From Discostella pseudostelligera (taxonomy: Eukaryota; Bacillariophyta; Thalassiosirophyceae; Thalassiosirales; Thalassiosiraceae), in the NCBI GenBank assembly GCA_036940085.1, contig JALLBK010000099.1, positions 1 to 29,120 on the forward strand: 29,120 nucleotides of DNA. The letters run 5' to 3'. The position numbers were made by a program, and so were the translations under genes. Below, piece after piece: positions 20,501-28,129 of the stretch (position 1 is the stretch's first letter; the number at the start of each line of letters is the position of its first letter). The notes beneath the pieces are model-generated. The model did no database searches, was not told where the DNA came from, and saw only the letters and a list, made by a program, of their open reading frames with translations.

Positions 20501-23500
20501 TCAATACTATACACTCTCTATCCGTTACTTCTGCGCACAACCATGTACTTGGGTCATATTCTTGGGCTCTCCACCTCAAATCCTTTGACGACGATGCTCA
20601 GTTATTCTTTGCGGAAGGCCACCTGCTGGAAGGAGGCACAATCGTCGCAACTGTAACTTGTCCTGTGGCCTCAGAAGATCGGCCCGAAAGCAGAGTCGAG
20701 TCAGTCGCTGGGCGTCGTGGACAGAATTTCATCGTCGCCCTTGATGGACCAACTACGGTTCATGGCGGAGTCAGGCACATTGAGAGTGGGAGATATTTCG
20801 CAACTTACAGAACCCCGAGAGTAGGTGAATATTCACTTTCCATCCAATCCGTTCTTTCCGGTGGCCTCTTTGGCGAATACTTCAGCAATCAAAAGCTGCA
20901 TGGCTCATCCACGTTAACTCGAGTTGACCAAGCGTTGGATTTCCAGTGGAGTAATAGTGACTTTTTAACCACTACGGCAAGGGATTTTGTCAGCGTTCGT
21001 TGGACTGGTTACATAAAACCCGCATTCAATGAAGTGTATACGTTCACCGCTCATGTCAATGATGGGCTGAGGTTATGGATCGGCGACGAGTTGTTAATTG
21101 ACAAATTCGACAATGAAGTTGATGTCAAAAATGAATACGTTGAATTCTCCGCCTCCACAGTTGATGCCCTCAAGCCAGATCAGCTTGTCGCTGTCAAAGT
21201 AGAGTACAGAGAAAATCGCGGATCAGCCCTTATTCGTCTTCAGTGGGAGAGCATCTCGCAGCCTTTTGCTGTCATAGATCAGCCTCGGCTGTTTTTCAAT
21301 GCCAGTCACATTCATGGATCACCCTTCGAAGTCTCACCCCTTGCTATCAAACCTCCAAGCCCAAGATTTTGCAATGTCGATATTGTAGCATGGGACTCTC
21401 TTCAAGTGACGTGGTCTGCTCCAATTGATGATGGGGGAAGTGCAGTAAACAAATATCTCGTAGAATCATGGAGCGCCAATGAATATGGCACTACAGAGAA
21501 TCAACAGCTGCGGATCAAACGAACCATTACTGGGGGGTTGTTTTCCATTAGCATGCATTCTCGAAGCACTGACGTGCCAATTGGATCGTCAGCGCTGGAT
21601 TTCGAGCTGCTCATGGAAAGTCTTCCAGACATTGGTGACGTCAAGGTTACCAAAATAGAAGAAGCGAACGAAGTGGTCTACAACGTTGAATTTCTTCTGC
21701 ACAATTCGCCTGTTCCTATAATGAACATCGAAATGCATGCTGTAACCCCTGAAAATGCTAGGGGCGAGTACTGTGTCTGCGCAAAGAGCAGTACGTCGTG
21801 TGCATCTTCCGGGTTTTCAAATGATATGAGCTGCGATTCAGGGTCAACCAGAGAGAGTACTGTCATCACGCGAACTCACGAGGTTCTCTTGGATAAAACA
21901 ACGATCGACAATGGGAGCGAATTTTCACACGTCATTCAAGGGTTGATTCAGCCATCAACTGTTTCAGATGGGTTTGGAGTTCGAATCTCCGCAGGAAACA
22001 CCGAGGGATACGGCAAACCATGCCCCTCATTGTTCCTAAAACCCTACGGTCCGCCACTACCTCCCGCCATTGTTGAACTTAGGCGTGTTGCATCTGATCC
22101 TTCGAGCCTTGCCTTACATTTTACGTCTGTGATGAGTCCGGAGGACAAGGGCTCCATAGTTAGTGCCTATTTCGTCGAGTGGTCGACTTCAGAGGGCTTT
22201 GAGACCGGGACTGTGGCCAACGCAACACTCAGTGCCGAATCCATTCGTGGTGCCAGGCTTCCCTCATTCAACCCAGTCAATAAAGTCTTCAATTATTACT
22301 CAATCGTTGGTTTATTGTCGGGCATAGATTATTTCGTGAGAATCTCGGCTGTGAATGAAGCTGGTATTGGTCCCAAATCGCTATCATCCCCCCTATCATT
22401 AGCTCCTGGATTTAAGCCGACGGATCTTGAGGACCAGAGTGGTGTTCGCCTCTCTACCCTCTTACCCGACGAGATAGTTTCCGTAGCGGAATCGTCATCA
22501 ACTTTACGTGTCTCTTGGCGTGCTCCATTTAGTGACAATGGCTTTGGTGTTTCTAATTACCTCATCGAATACTGGTTGTCGAGTGGCGTCCAAGAAGTGC
22601 AAGAACTGAACCTTCTTTCCCCTAACGGAGGCCAAGTCAGAGGAACTTTTGCACTGAGCTACGGAGGCGACACGACCGACAGCCTGAGCGTTGATTCTTC
22701 TGCTGAAATGATGAAATCTGCCCTTGAGAGTCTAAGCACTATTCGCGAAGTAAAGGTGTGGCGTTCAGGCAACAACCCTGCGTACAAGTGGACTGTTACT
22801 TTTGTATCAGAGTTCCCTTCTATTTCCGGCCGTGTTCTTTTGGTGGATGAATCAACTGAATTGGCCGATTCTTTTGGGGGAGTCCCAATATTGTTAATCA
22901 GTGTGTCGACACCTGGTGTGTTACCAATAGGATATGGCACTAAAGTTGTTGCCGTGGACGATCCACTGCAGACCCACTTTTACTACTTGTTGACCGATCT
23001 ATCTGCAGGGAATCACTACAGTGTGCAGGTGTCTGCAGAGAACAGGCTCGGATATGGCCGCCCACAAACATCTATCCCCAACAAATTGGCCCCACCAGTT
23101 CAAAAGCCATCCAGTCCTACTAACGTACTGCTTTCTGTTTCATCAAGCCACTCATTGGAAGTTATTTTCTCTAGCCCCGAAAGTGACGGGGGCAAGACTG
23201 TTACACTGTATCGAATTGAGTGGGACACGGAGCCAGAATTTGATAGCCTGAAGAGTTCGCCTCTCGGTTCATACTCTCTGTTCCCACCACAAAATGACTC
23301 AGGGTGCGAACCGTGCAAGCATCAAATTACAGGTTTAATAAAGGGACGAGACTACTTCGTGCGCGTATATGCATACAACTCCCATGGATACTCGGTCGAG
23401 CCAGGCGTACCTTCACCGCAGCATCTGTCACCCAAGACGACGCCCGATCCTCCACGTGTTTTACACATTGTTCCTCAATCTGAGACGAAAATACAAGTGT

Positions 23501-25851
23501 CATTTCCACCAACAGACGACGATGGTGGTGCACCGGTGACAAAGTATAAAATCGAGTGGAACATGATGTCATTTTCTGCGCGAATGGCGTCTATGAACAT
23601 CGATCATACGGCTCTACTGTACAGTCCTTATAATGTTCAAACTATCTCTCTATCAGCAGAAGCAGACGATTTAGGAGGGGTGTTTCGAATAGCTTTTGGA
23701 GGTCATGCCACTGAGGAGATTGCGGCGAAATCAACAGCAAACGACGTAAAGCTTGCGCTGGACTCCTTACCCACAATAGGATCGGTGTCTGTATCTCGTG
23801 ATTATCGGAACGGGCTCGTATGGGTCATAACCTTCCTGGCAAACCTTTCAAATGAAAGCAAATTCGGTCCAATTGAGCTACTGTCTGTAAGCGCGGATCC
23901 TGCGGCGTTGCCAACAACGTTCGGCACAAACATTTCAGGAGCTTCCGGATCGTCACTAACGGGAACTGGGGTCAGACTTGAAGTCAAAGAGGTGGTAACT
24001 GCGTATAAGGGTTTTGAGCAGCAGACGCTGACCACTAAATGCCACACATCCGCTGGTGTTCTTGGTGGCACTTTTGCTCTCGCTTTCGAGGGGTCAAGAA
24101 CGAATGAAATCCCCTTTGATGTCTCTGCATCTGATCTGAGACTAAACATCGAAAGCCTCTCATCAATCGGAACAGTCAAGGTTGTGCGCCGTAAGACTAG
24201 TAAAAATTCATTCCAGTGGACGATCATCTTTCTTGATCGCCTCGGCAATGTTCCATTACTTGAGGTTCATGATCACTTGACGTGCTCGGGTGGGTCAGAC
24301 AGTGCCCTAGTTTTCGTTACTGAAACTGTTCAAGGTGTGCTACCACGTATGGATGGACCTCACTCGGGGAGAGTCGAGTTGAATGCTACAGCTTTTGCTG
24401 CTGGACATGACATTGTTCATTCGGTTGGTGGCCTGACGCCGGGTATGAATTATCATTTTAGAGTGTCTGCGTGGAACGGCGCAGAGAGTTCCTACGGCGC
24501 ACATAGACATTCTTCACCATCACTAATTGTACCAATGGCTATTCCCGATCCGCCTTCATCCATAGAGATGTCTTCCATTGATGATTCCACTATTCTAATT
24601 AGCTGGGACGCTTCCCTCGCTAGAGGGGTGCAGCAAATCACCGAGTTCAAGGTCGAATTAGCTGAGGAAACTAATGGTGTTGATTCTCATTCAGAAGTAA
24701 CTATCTTTGCCGTCTTAAATATGCCAGAAATTCAGGAAATCATTCTCGAGACAACAGCTGATGATATGGGAGGTTACTTTAAAGTTCGCTTCATGGACGA
24801 AGTGTCCTCGAATATTTCTACAAACTCGGACGAGGAGGAGATCAAAGACGCTCTGGAAAGAATATCTACCATTGAAAAAGTTGAAGTGTCGATTCTTCCG
24901 CACACGCAGGATTTTATGTTCTCTTACGGCCGTCGGTGGGTTATCAGCTTCACGTCCCAACTGGGGAATTTACCGTCAATGCTTGTTGACACTGGTTCTG
25001 GCCTACCATCAACGATTGCAACTGGTGGTACTCTCCGCGGAAGTTCGTCTGTGGTCAGAGTTCAAACGATTTTCGATGGGGGCCTTCCGACGAGCTTCAT
25101 CACTCCTTCCATTCTGTCTTCAAACAAGAAGTACAGGTCTAGAGTTCTGGCATTCAACGGCCATAGCTGGAGCGTTCCATCCATCTCTAAATATTCCATC
25201 TCGCCTTCCAAAGGAGCTCCCTCTCCGCCTCGGAAAGTTCGTGTAAACATCTTATCAGATACCAAAGTTGGCGTGTCTTGGACGCAACCCAGTTATTCTG
25301 GTGGGGACCCCATTGCTTCCTACAGGCTTGAGTGGGATAATGACTCCATGTTCAACCAATTTTCTTCGACTGTTAGTCACGTCACTGGGACGGAAGATTA
25401 CTATTTTGTGATCAAGAACCTAGATCCTTTGGAGTCGTACTTCGTTCGAGTGATGGCCTATAGTGCAATGGGCTTTAGCGAGCCGGTATTAGCTGTTCCA
25501 CTCCTGTCGGAAACACAAACGATTGCCATATCCCTCATTGAAATGACTGGTACAGTCGACTACTCAGAAACATTTGCATTTGGGTACATGACAGAGAATG
25601 GGTTTCAGCGAACAACAAATCCCATATCAGTTTATGCAATCGCGCAATTCGTCGAGGATGAATTAAACAAATTTGCCCACGTTTCGGTTGATAGAGAGGA
25701 CCATTCATTGGCTTTTGATTCTTCTGGCTCTGAAACAAAGTTCTTTTCTATTTTATATCGAGTAACTTTCTTCGGCGAAGAAGGCAATGTAGCCCTCTCG
25801 ATTGTAGATGACAATCTTGGGCAAATATCCGCAACCATCGAATCGCAGTAG
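5572..25851 (+). CDS. Giant secreted multidomain protein: nested FN3, filamin-type, PA14 and about 33 beta-repeats
   Basis: Exons are 5572-6580 and 6656-25851, joined in phase 1 as LAF-R-DDVT, giving 6,734 residues. The N-terminus MLRSMTLLLSLPFLALG is a signal peptide; the first FN3 begins at residue 27 (PGPPEW), which supports this start. Met at 5584 is an alternative. In order: FN3-1 to FN3-5 (residues 27-1882), filamin-type domains 1-9 (about 1882-5232) carrying three PA14 domains, then FN3-6 to FN3-12 (about 5233-6620) and a final beta-repeat. FN3 domains 3, 4, 7, 9 and 12 are intact; 1, 2, 5, 6, 8, 10 and 11 are split by inserted repeats. The repeats follow a pattern like EVQxIxxS...GGxFxLxFxGxxTxxIPxDAS...ALExLPxIGxVxVxR...YxWxVTFxSxxGDLPLL. 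I see no transmembrane segment at the C-terminus, so the product is probably exported to the cell surface or medium. A structural, adhesive or glycan-binding role is inference from FN3 and PA14. The stop at 25851 falls just after the last repeat. Confidence 0.9.
5791..5940 (+). repeat. Short EVQ/EIQ tandem mini-repeats (13-14 residues)
   Basis: EVQRVITSQNLNAN, EIQTITTSAPDIN, EIQVVRTSGSGIS and EVQAITV start at 5791, 5833, 5872 and 5911. The last three are spaced exactly 39 bases. Each looks like an extra copy of the first strand of the larger repeat. Confidence 0.85.
6581..6655 (+). other. Only intron of the giant gene (75 bases, phase 1)
   Basis: The donor is TTTTC|GTAAGT and the acceptor is TTACTGACAG|GCGAC. 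The intron contains in-frame stops, and splicing joins the two halves of a beta-repeat (GSFTLAFRDDVTNPIQFDA). It cuts that repeat near its second strand, not at a domain edge. Confidence 0.92.
8353..9771 (+). repeat. Beta-repeat block inserted in FN3-2 (4 units)
   Basis: FN3-2 starts PPAPPSGVIVTPKDGS (about 8185), reaches ISYRVDYG, is interrupted, and resumes with IRELTLGTPYYVQVRLRN at about 9853. It opens with the mini-repeat AIQSVTTSAMDIN-EIQYLVIDSS, then units at about 8455-8783, 8785-9117, 9118-9453 and 9454-9771. Confidence 0.8.
10834..11127 (+). repeat. Single beta-repeat inserted in FN3-5
   Basis: The first FN3 half ends at IIGFKLYMYKFENP and the second half starts at TFEVTGLAPNAGYAFKVAPV (about 11170). 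The insert begins EVQHIIISS and contains GGTFTIIFLGYETTDIAADA. This is the simplest example of a repeat nested in FN3. Confidence 0.85.
11350..13092 (+). repeat. Beta-repeat block within filamin-type domain 1 (5 units)
   Basis: A filamin-like opening strand (SKTTASGSALSKGIAG, about 11295) is followed by units at about 11353-11640, 11890-12198, 12199-12558, 12559-12780 and 12781-13092. A stretch of unique sequence lies at 11640-11890. The filamin end resumes as SYTGQYRAAAAGNYSLAVLQ before PA14-1. Boundaries are approximate. Confidence 0.7.
13234..13647 (+). other. PA14 domain 1 (inside filamin-type domain 1)
   Basis: Residues about 2530-2666. It starts GGLNAQYFDNQWF, with VNFNWGSG, YISVRWWGKIRP, YTFFLGADDGARLYLDHVLV and LKVEYKEITGDANLQLEWSS, all typical of PA14. 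It is preceded by the filamin strand AGNYSLAVLQLES and followed by HIVGSPF, so it sits in the last hairpin of a filamin domain. It keeps the acidic DDG motif used for Ca2+ binding in some PA14 adhesins. Confidence 0.92.
14695..15006 (+). repeat. Single beta-repeat inserted in filamin-type domain 4
   Basis: The filamin domain begins SAVVGVETGFTIESRDKFGN, is interrupted after ISLVGPKGN by a repeat (GYFRLSYGGRVTGDIPHNFS ... YQWKITFVD), and resumes with LNGIYPVRYTVWETGTYELS. Confidence 0.82.
15241..16700 (+). repeat. Beta-repeat block inserted in filamin-type domain 5 (4 units)
   Basis: Units at about 15241-15576, 15577-15912, 15913-16317 and a degenerate one at 16318-16700. The host filamin resumes with GGGRYLLTYTPTITGHYSVS at about 16738. 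Confidence 0.75.
17167..17670 (+). other. PA14 domain 2 (inside filamin-type domain 6)
   Basis: Residues about 3841-4008. It starts GGLLATYFKNQDF and includes AISFDWGFESP, FSVLWAGELKV, YIFTVHLNGDIRLTIGQ and FQVEYVHSMDEAKIQLFWES. It is longer than the others because of an insert with two cysteines (PWCAAGKPACDS), perhaps a disulfide. The DDG motif is replaced by NGD. It is flanked by the filamin strands LSGVYLASVMLRSQ and HISGSSPSPFSVTVAPG. Confidence 0.88.
18022..18177 (+). other. Small uncharacterised beta module, copy 1 (in filamin-type domain 7)
   Basis: The segment with VSRGDKIVVDGSLYTISPSG and VPLFSPYLGPTKSIPVFKA interrupts a filamin domain between its middle strands and THTVKYTPLIRGSYDIDV. 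It resembles the segment at about 20011-20220: GD-x-I-x-V, then a YTI or FSI strand, then a V/T-L-x-S-aromatic-x-G stretch. I do not recognise a named family. Confidence 0.5.
18268..18597 (+). repeat. Single beta-repeat inserted in filamin-type domain 7
   Basis: It starts AEIQRVTTSALTHSSLSGSF and ends near LAEG, between the filamin strands SYDIDVRLPS and SLSGFSRTINVLPGS. Confidence 0.8.
18952..19638 (+). repeat. Two beta-repeats inserted in filamin-type domain 8
   Basis: The host domain opens with LTSATAGQKSVIVIQPKDSY and passes through YTVEYTPKASGFHTIAVVQA. Units at about 18952-19248 and 19300-19638 follow, then the domain closes with the final strand GTSPFRVFVSPAE. Confidence 0.8.
19819..20667 (+). 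repeat. Two beta-repeats in filamin-type domain 9, the first split by a small module
   Basis: The first unit opens EVQIIETSSSSQIGGFFEVS and runs to GVGPLTVSSN, is broken by the small module (about 20011-20220), and finishes with GYQYIVSFDSLLGDVPNIGV. The second unit is at 20353-20667. The host filamin then resumes with IESGRYFATYRTPRVGEYSL. Confidence 0.78.
20011..20220 (+). other. Small uncharacterised beta module, copy 2 (inside a beta-repeat)
   Basis: The segment with EFVVGDWIRIGDKDEGQLFS and FTVTLSSSFWGQSSESSNIY resembles the copy at about 18022-18177. Its host repeat is itself nested in a filamin domain. Confidence 0.5.
20860..21306 (+). other. PA14 domain 3 (inside filamin-type domain 9)
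   Basis: Residues about 5072-5220. It starts GGLFGEYFSNQKL, then LDFQWSNSD, FVSVRWTGYIKPAFNEVYTF, HVNDGLRLWIGDELLI and VKVEYRENRGSALIRLQWES. It is flanked by the filamin strands VGEYSLSIQSVLS and HIHGSPFEVSP. The DDG motif is NDG here. Confidence 0.92.
21508..21756 (+). repeat. Single divergent beta-repeat inserted in FN3-6
   Basis: It follows VNKYLVESWSANEYGTTENQ and contains GGLFSISMHSRSTDVPIGSS and LLMESLPDIGDVKVTK. A Cys-rich piece (YCVCAKSSTSCASS ... SCDSG) follows before the FN3 resumes at HVIQGLIQPS. The Cys-rich piece is unique in this protein. Confidence 0.75.
22588..22920 (+). repeat. Single beta-repeat inserted in FN3-8
   Basis: The first half ends SNYLIEYWLSSG; the repeat opens VQEVQELNLLSPNGGQVRGT; the FN3 second half is YYLLTDLSAGNHYSVQVSAE. 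Confidence 0.85.
23632..24345 (+). repeat. Two beta-repeats inserted in FN3-10
   Basis: The first half ends VTKYKIEWNMMSF. Units at about 23632-24000 (NVQTISLSAEADDLGGVFRI) and 24010-24345 (GGTFALAFEGSRTNEIPFDV). The second half is HSVGGLTPGMNYHFRVSAWN. Confidence 0.85.
24724..25068 (+). repeat. Single beta-repeat inserted in FN3-11
   Basis: The first half ends ITEFKVELAEET; the repeat opens PEIQEIILETTADDMGGYFK; the second half is ILSSNKKYRSRVLAFNGHSW. Confidence 0.82.
25507..25848 (+). repeat. C-terminal beta-repeat
   Basis: ETQTIAISLIEMTG through LYRVTFFGEEGNVALSIVDD closes the protein after the intact FN3-12. It is the only repeat clearly outside a host domain, so it may mark a gene end created by loss of a following FN3 half. 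Confidence 0.78.
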
Positions 25852-25890
25852 ACAGTCAGAGACACAAGTCACCAAATTAAGAACCCAATG

Positions 25891-25896
25891 TTTATT
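25891..25896 (-). terminator. Possible polyadenylation signal AATAAA for the minus-strand gene
   Basis: AATAAA on the minus strand lies 81 bases past the stop of the zinc-ribbon/coiled-coil gene, in the 125-base gap between two convergent genes. A single hexamer is weak evidence. Confidence 0.3.
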
Positions 25897-25976
25897 TTAG
25901 TCGATGTTTGCATATTTGCAAAGCTTCGTGCGATGCAAATCTTGTAAGAAAGTAGGGCAGTCAAACGTAAAAGTGA

Positions 25977-28129
25977 TTAGGAAATGGTGCAGCATTCGGC
26001 TTGTTTTACAGCATTTGTTTCAGCCTCCTTTTCCACTGTGGTTGTTGGCTTAGGCTCCGTTCTAGTCCCACTCTCATCATTCGTGTTGCTTCCACCCCCC
26101 TCGTTCATCATCGCTTCCAATTCGGTTTCCTTTCGATGTATTGCCCTGATTTATGGATGTTGGGATACGAGCCCCGGTCATCAGATGACAGAAATCCACA
26201 TAGAGTAATTGCTAGACGACAATACATAAACACTCACTCTTCACGAGCAGCTTGCTCGGTAACCAGCCTTTTAGCCTCTTCCTCTTCCTTCAGATTTGCA
26301 GCCTCTCTGCGAGGTTCGTGGACGACGGGACGGATTGTTTCAATCAGTAAATGAAAATGACTTCCAACCAGCAATAGTAGGAAACACACTCACTCTGCTG
26401 CAGCTGCGGCCTTCTCCTCGACGCATTTATTCTCAGCTCTAAAAATGCAAAATAATGAGTATGATTAAAGGCAAAGAAGAAGATATCATGCGGTTACTCA
26501 CTCTAGTGCCGCCTCGGCCTCAGCTTCTTCCTTTTCAAGACGTTTTGATCTCGCTTTTTCCTTTGCTCTACAAAGGCACACCATCGCAATTAGTACTTTT
26601 GCAGTAGCGACTTCAAAAAATGCTCTACGTCGATACAATACTCACTCAGCCATGCGTTTTTGAGCTGCCTCACTTGCTGTCTTTTCTTCTTCTTTCAATC
26701 GCTTTGCCCTACAGTTGTTGTTTAGTAACACGGTATCAATACTGATTGTGAAGCGAAAAGAAAAATAAACAGTGACTTGAGTTGCTCTTACTCAGAAGCA
26801 GCAGCCGCCTCTTGCTTCAGCCGCAGAACCCTGTGTTTTTGCAATGATTTGAGCTTCACACGTGTAGACAACATTTGCATAGAGCTAAGAGCAGCCAAAC
26901 ACTCACTCTTCCGCAGCAGCCTTTTCTACTTCGACGCGCTTCTTCTCTGCAGCTTCTTCCGCCAAACGCTTTGCCCTTTCATCGATTGAATTTGGATTTG
27001 TGGTGTTAGTAATTGCTTGCGCATATATCAATCGACAATTAGCCTACGCGACACTGTGGTTGCAAGCAACTCACTCTTCTACGGCAGCCTTCTCTTCATC
27101 GATGCGCTTCTTCTCTGCCGCTTCTTCCACCAAACGTTTTGCCCTTCAGTCGAGAGATTGCGGATACGAATAGTCAGTATTTCCAGGCAATTCACAGGTG
27201 AATGCAGAAACAAAGACACCACTCACTCTTCCGCAGCAGCCTTCTCTATTTCGATGCGTTTCTTCTTTGCAGCTTCTTCCGCCAAACGCTTTGCCCTTTC
27301 ATGAATTGAATGCGGATTTGTGGTGTTAGTAGATAATTGTCTGCACAGATACCGACAATTTGCCATGTAAGCAACTCACTCTTCTGCTTTTGCGGCTGCA
27401 TTCTCTTCTTCGATGCGCTTCTTTTCTGCCGCTTCTTCTACCAAACGCTTTGCCCTTTAGTCGAGAGATTACGGATATGAATAATACCAATCAGAATTTC
27501 CAGACAAATTCACAAATCAAGCGCAAATGCCATAGCTAAGAAACAACTCACTCTTCCGCAGCAGCCTTTTCTAATTCGACGAGCTTCTTCTCTGCAGCTT
27601 CTTCCGCCAAACGCTTTGCCCTTTAGTGGATTGAATGTGGATATGTAGTGTTAGTAATTACCAGCACAGGAACATGTGACAATTCACCTACGAGACAGGG
27701 ATGCAAAATTGCAACTTACTCTTCTGCTGCTGCGGCTGCCTTCTCTTCTTCGATGCGCTTCTGCTCTGCCACCGCCGCCTTCTCTTCTAGCCGCTTCGCC
27801 CTTCGAATTGAACAAATACAGACTCGTCATGTTAGTGATCGAACGATTATCAATACAAGCATTCGACCTCCCCCCATAGCAAAATTTACTTACTCAGCAG
27901 CAGCAGCCTCGTCGCCTGACTTGTTGGCGTCATCCCCAGCCACGTTCACGACCCCTATTGAGACGAATTCTTCCTTCTTAACCACAGGAGCAGACGTAGG
28001 CTCTGGATTGGTGTTGCCACCATCGACGCAGCCTTTGCATTTCGACACATCCTTCTTGGCCCATTGATTTTTGCTGTATTCCGACTTTGGCAGAGCTTTT
28101 TGACAACTAGAGCAGGTTCGTGTCGCCAT
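25977..28129 (-). CDS. Zinc-ribbon, coiled-coil protein with C-terminal CaaX-like motif; 13 exons
   Basis: Exons from 5': 28129-27894, 27800-27720, 27620-27552, 27454-27380, 27295-27227, 27143-27075, 26975-26907, 26830-26792, 26708-26646, 26567-26502, 26438-26394, 26306-26238 and 26145-25977; together 1,119 bases, 372 residues. Every intron is phase 2, with exon ends GA|GTGAGT or GA|GTAAG and most exon starts AG|GGCAAAGCG or AG|AGC. The N-terminus MATRTCSSCQKALPKSEYSK ... KCKGCVDG has two CxxC pairs, a zinc ribbon reminiscent of the Stc1 type. Exons 2-12 encode Ala/Glu/Lys-rich helix such as AKRLAEEAAEKKRIEIEKAA, a probable coiled coil or single alpha helix. The tail ends QAECCTIS, fitting a farnesyl CaaX box with a neighbouring Cys for palmitoylation. 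Membrane tethering is inference; the biological role is unknown. The splice model is hand-made, but every exon keeps the frame and junction pattern. The gene converges on the giant gene, 125 bases between stops. Confidence 0.82.
26907..27800 (-). repeat. Three tandem copies of a two-exon, two-intron cassette
   Basis: Exons 7, 5 and 3 (lower ends 26907, 27227, 27552) form one class, with adjoining intron text like ATTGAATGCGGATTTGTGGT (plus strand). Exons 6 and 4 (27075, 27380) form a second class, with introns like AGTCGAGAGATT.CGGATA; exon 2 (27720) resembles this class in coding sequence. Same-class exons are 305-340 bases apart. The encoded units are 23-27 residues. Confidence 0.85.

Noticed and set aside
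5572..25851. Polyketide-like, viral or transposon origin for the giant gene
   Set aside because: No acyltransferase, capsid, polymerase, integrase or terminal-repeat signal was seen; the whole length is explained by FN3, filamin, PA14 and the beta-repeat.
26777..27304. Plus-strand Cys/Phe-rich frames with regular spacing, also considered as a spaced-repeat array of CRISPR type
   Set aside because: The near-identical blocks are exons of the minus-strand coiled-coil gene, with splice signals at every edge. The blocks are 69-75 bases and encode helix, and the genome is eukaryotic.
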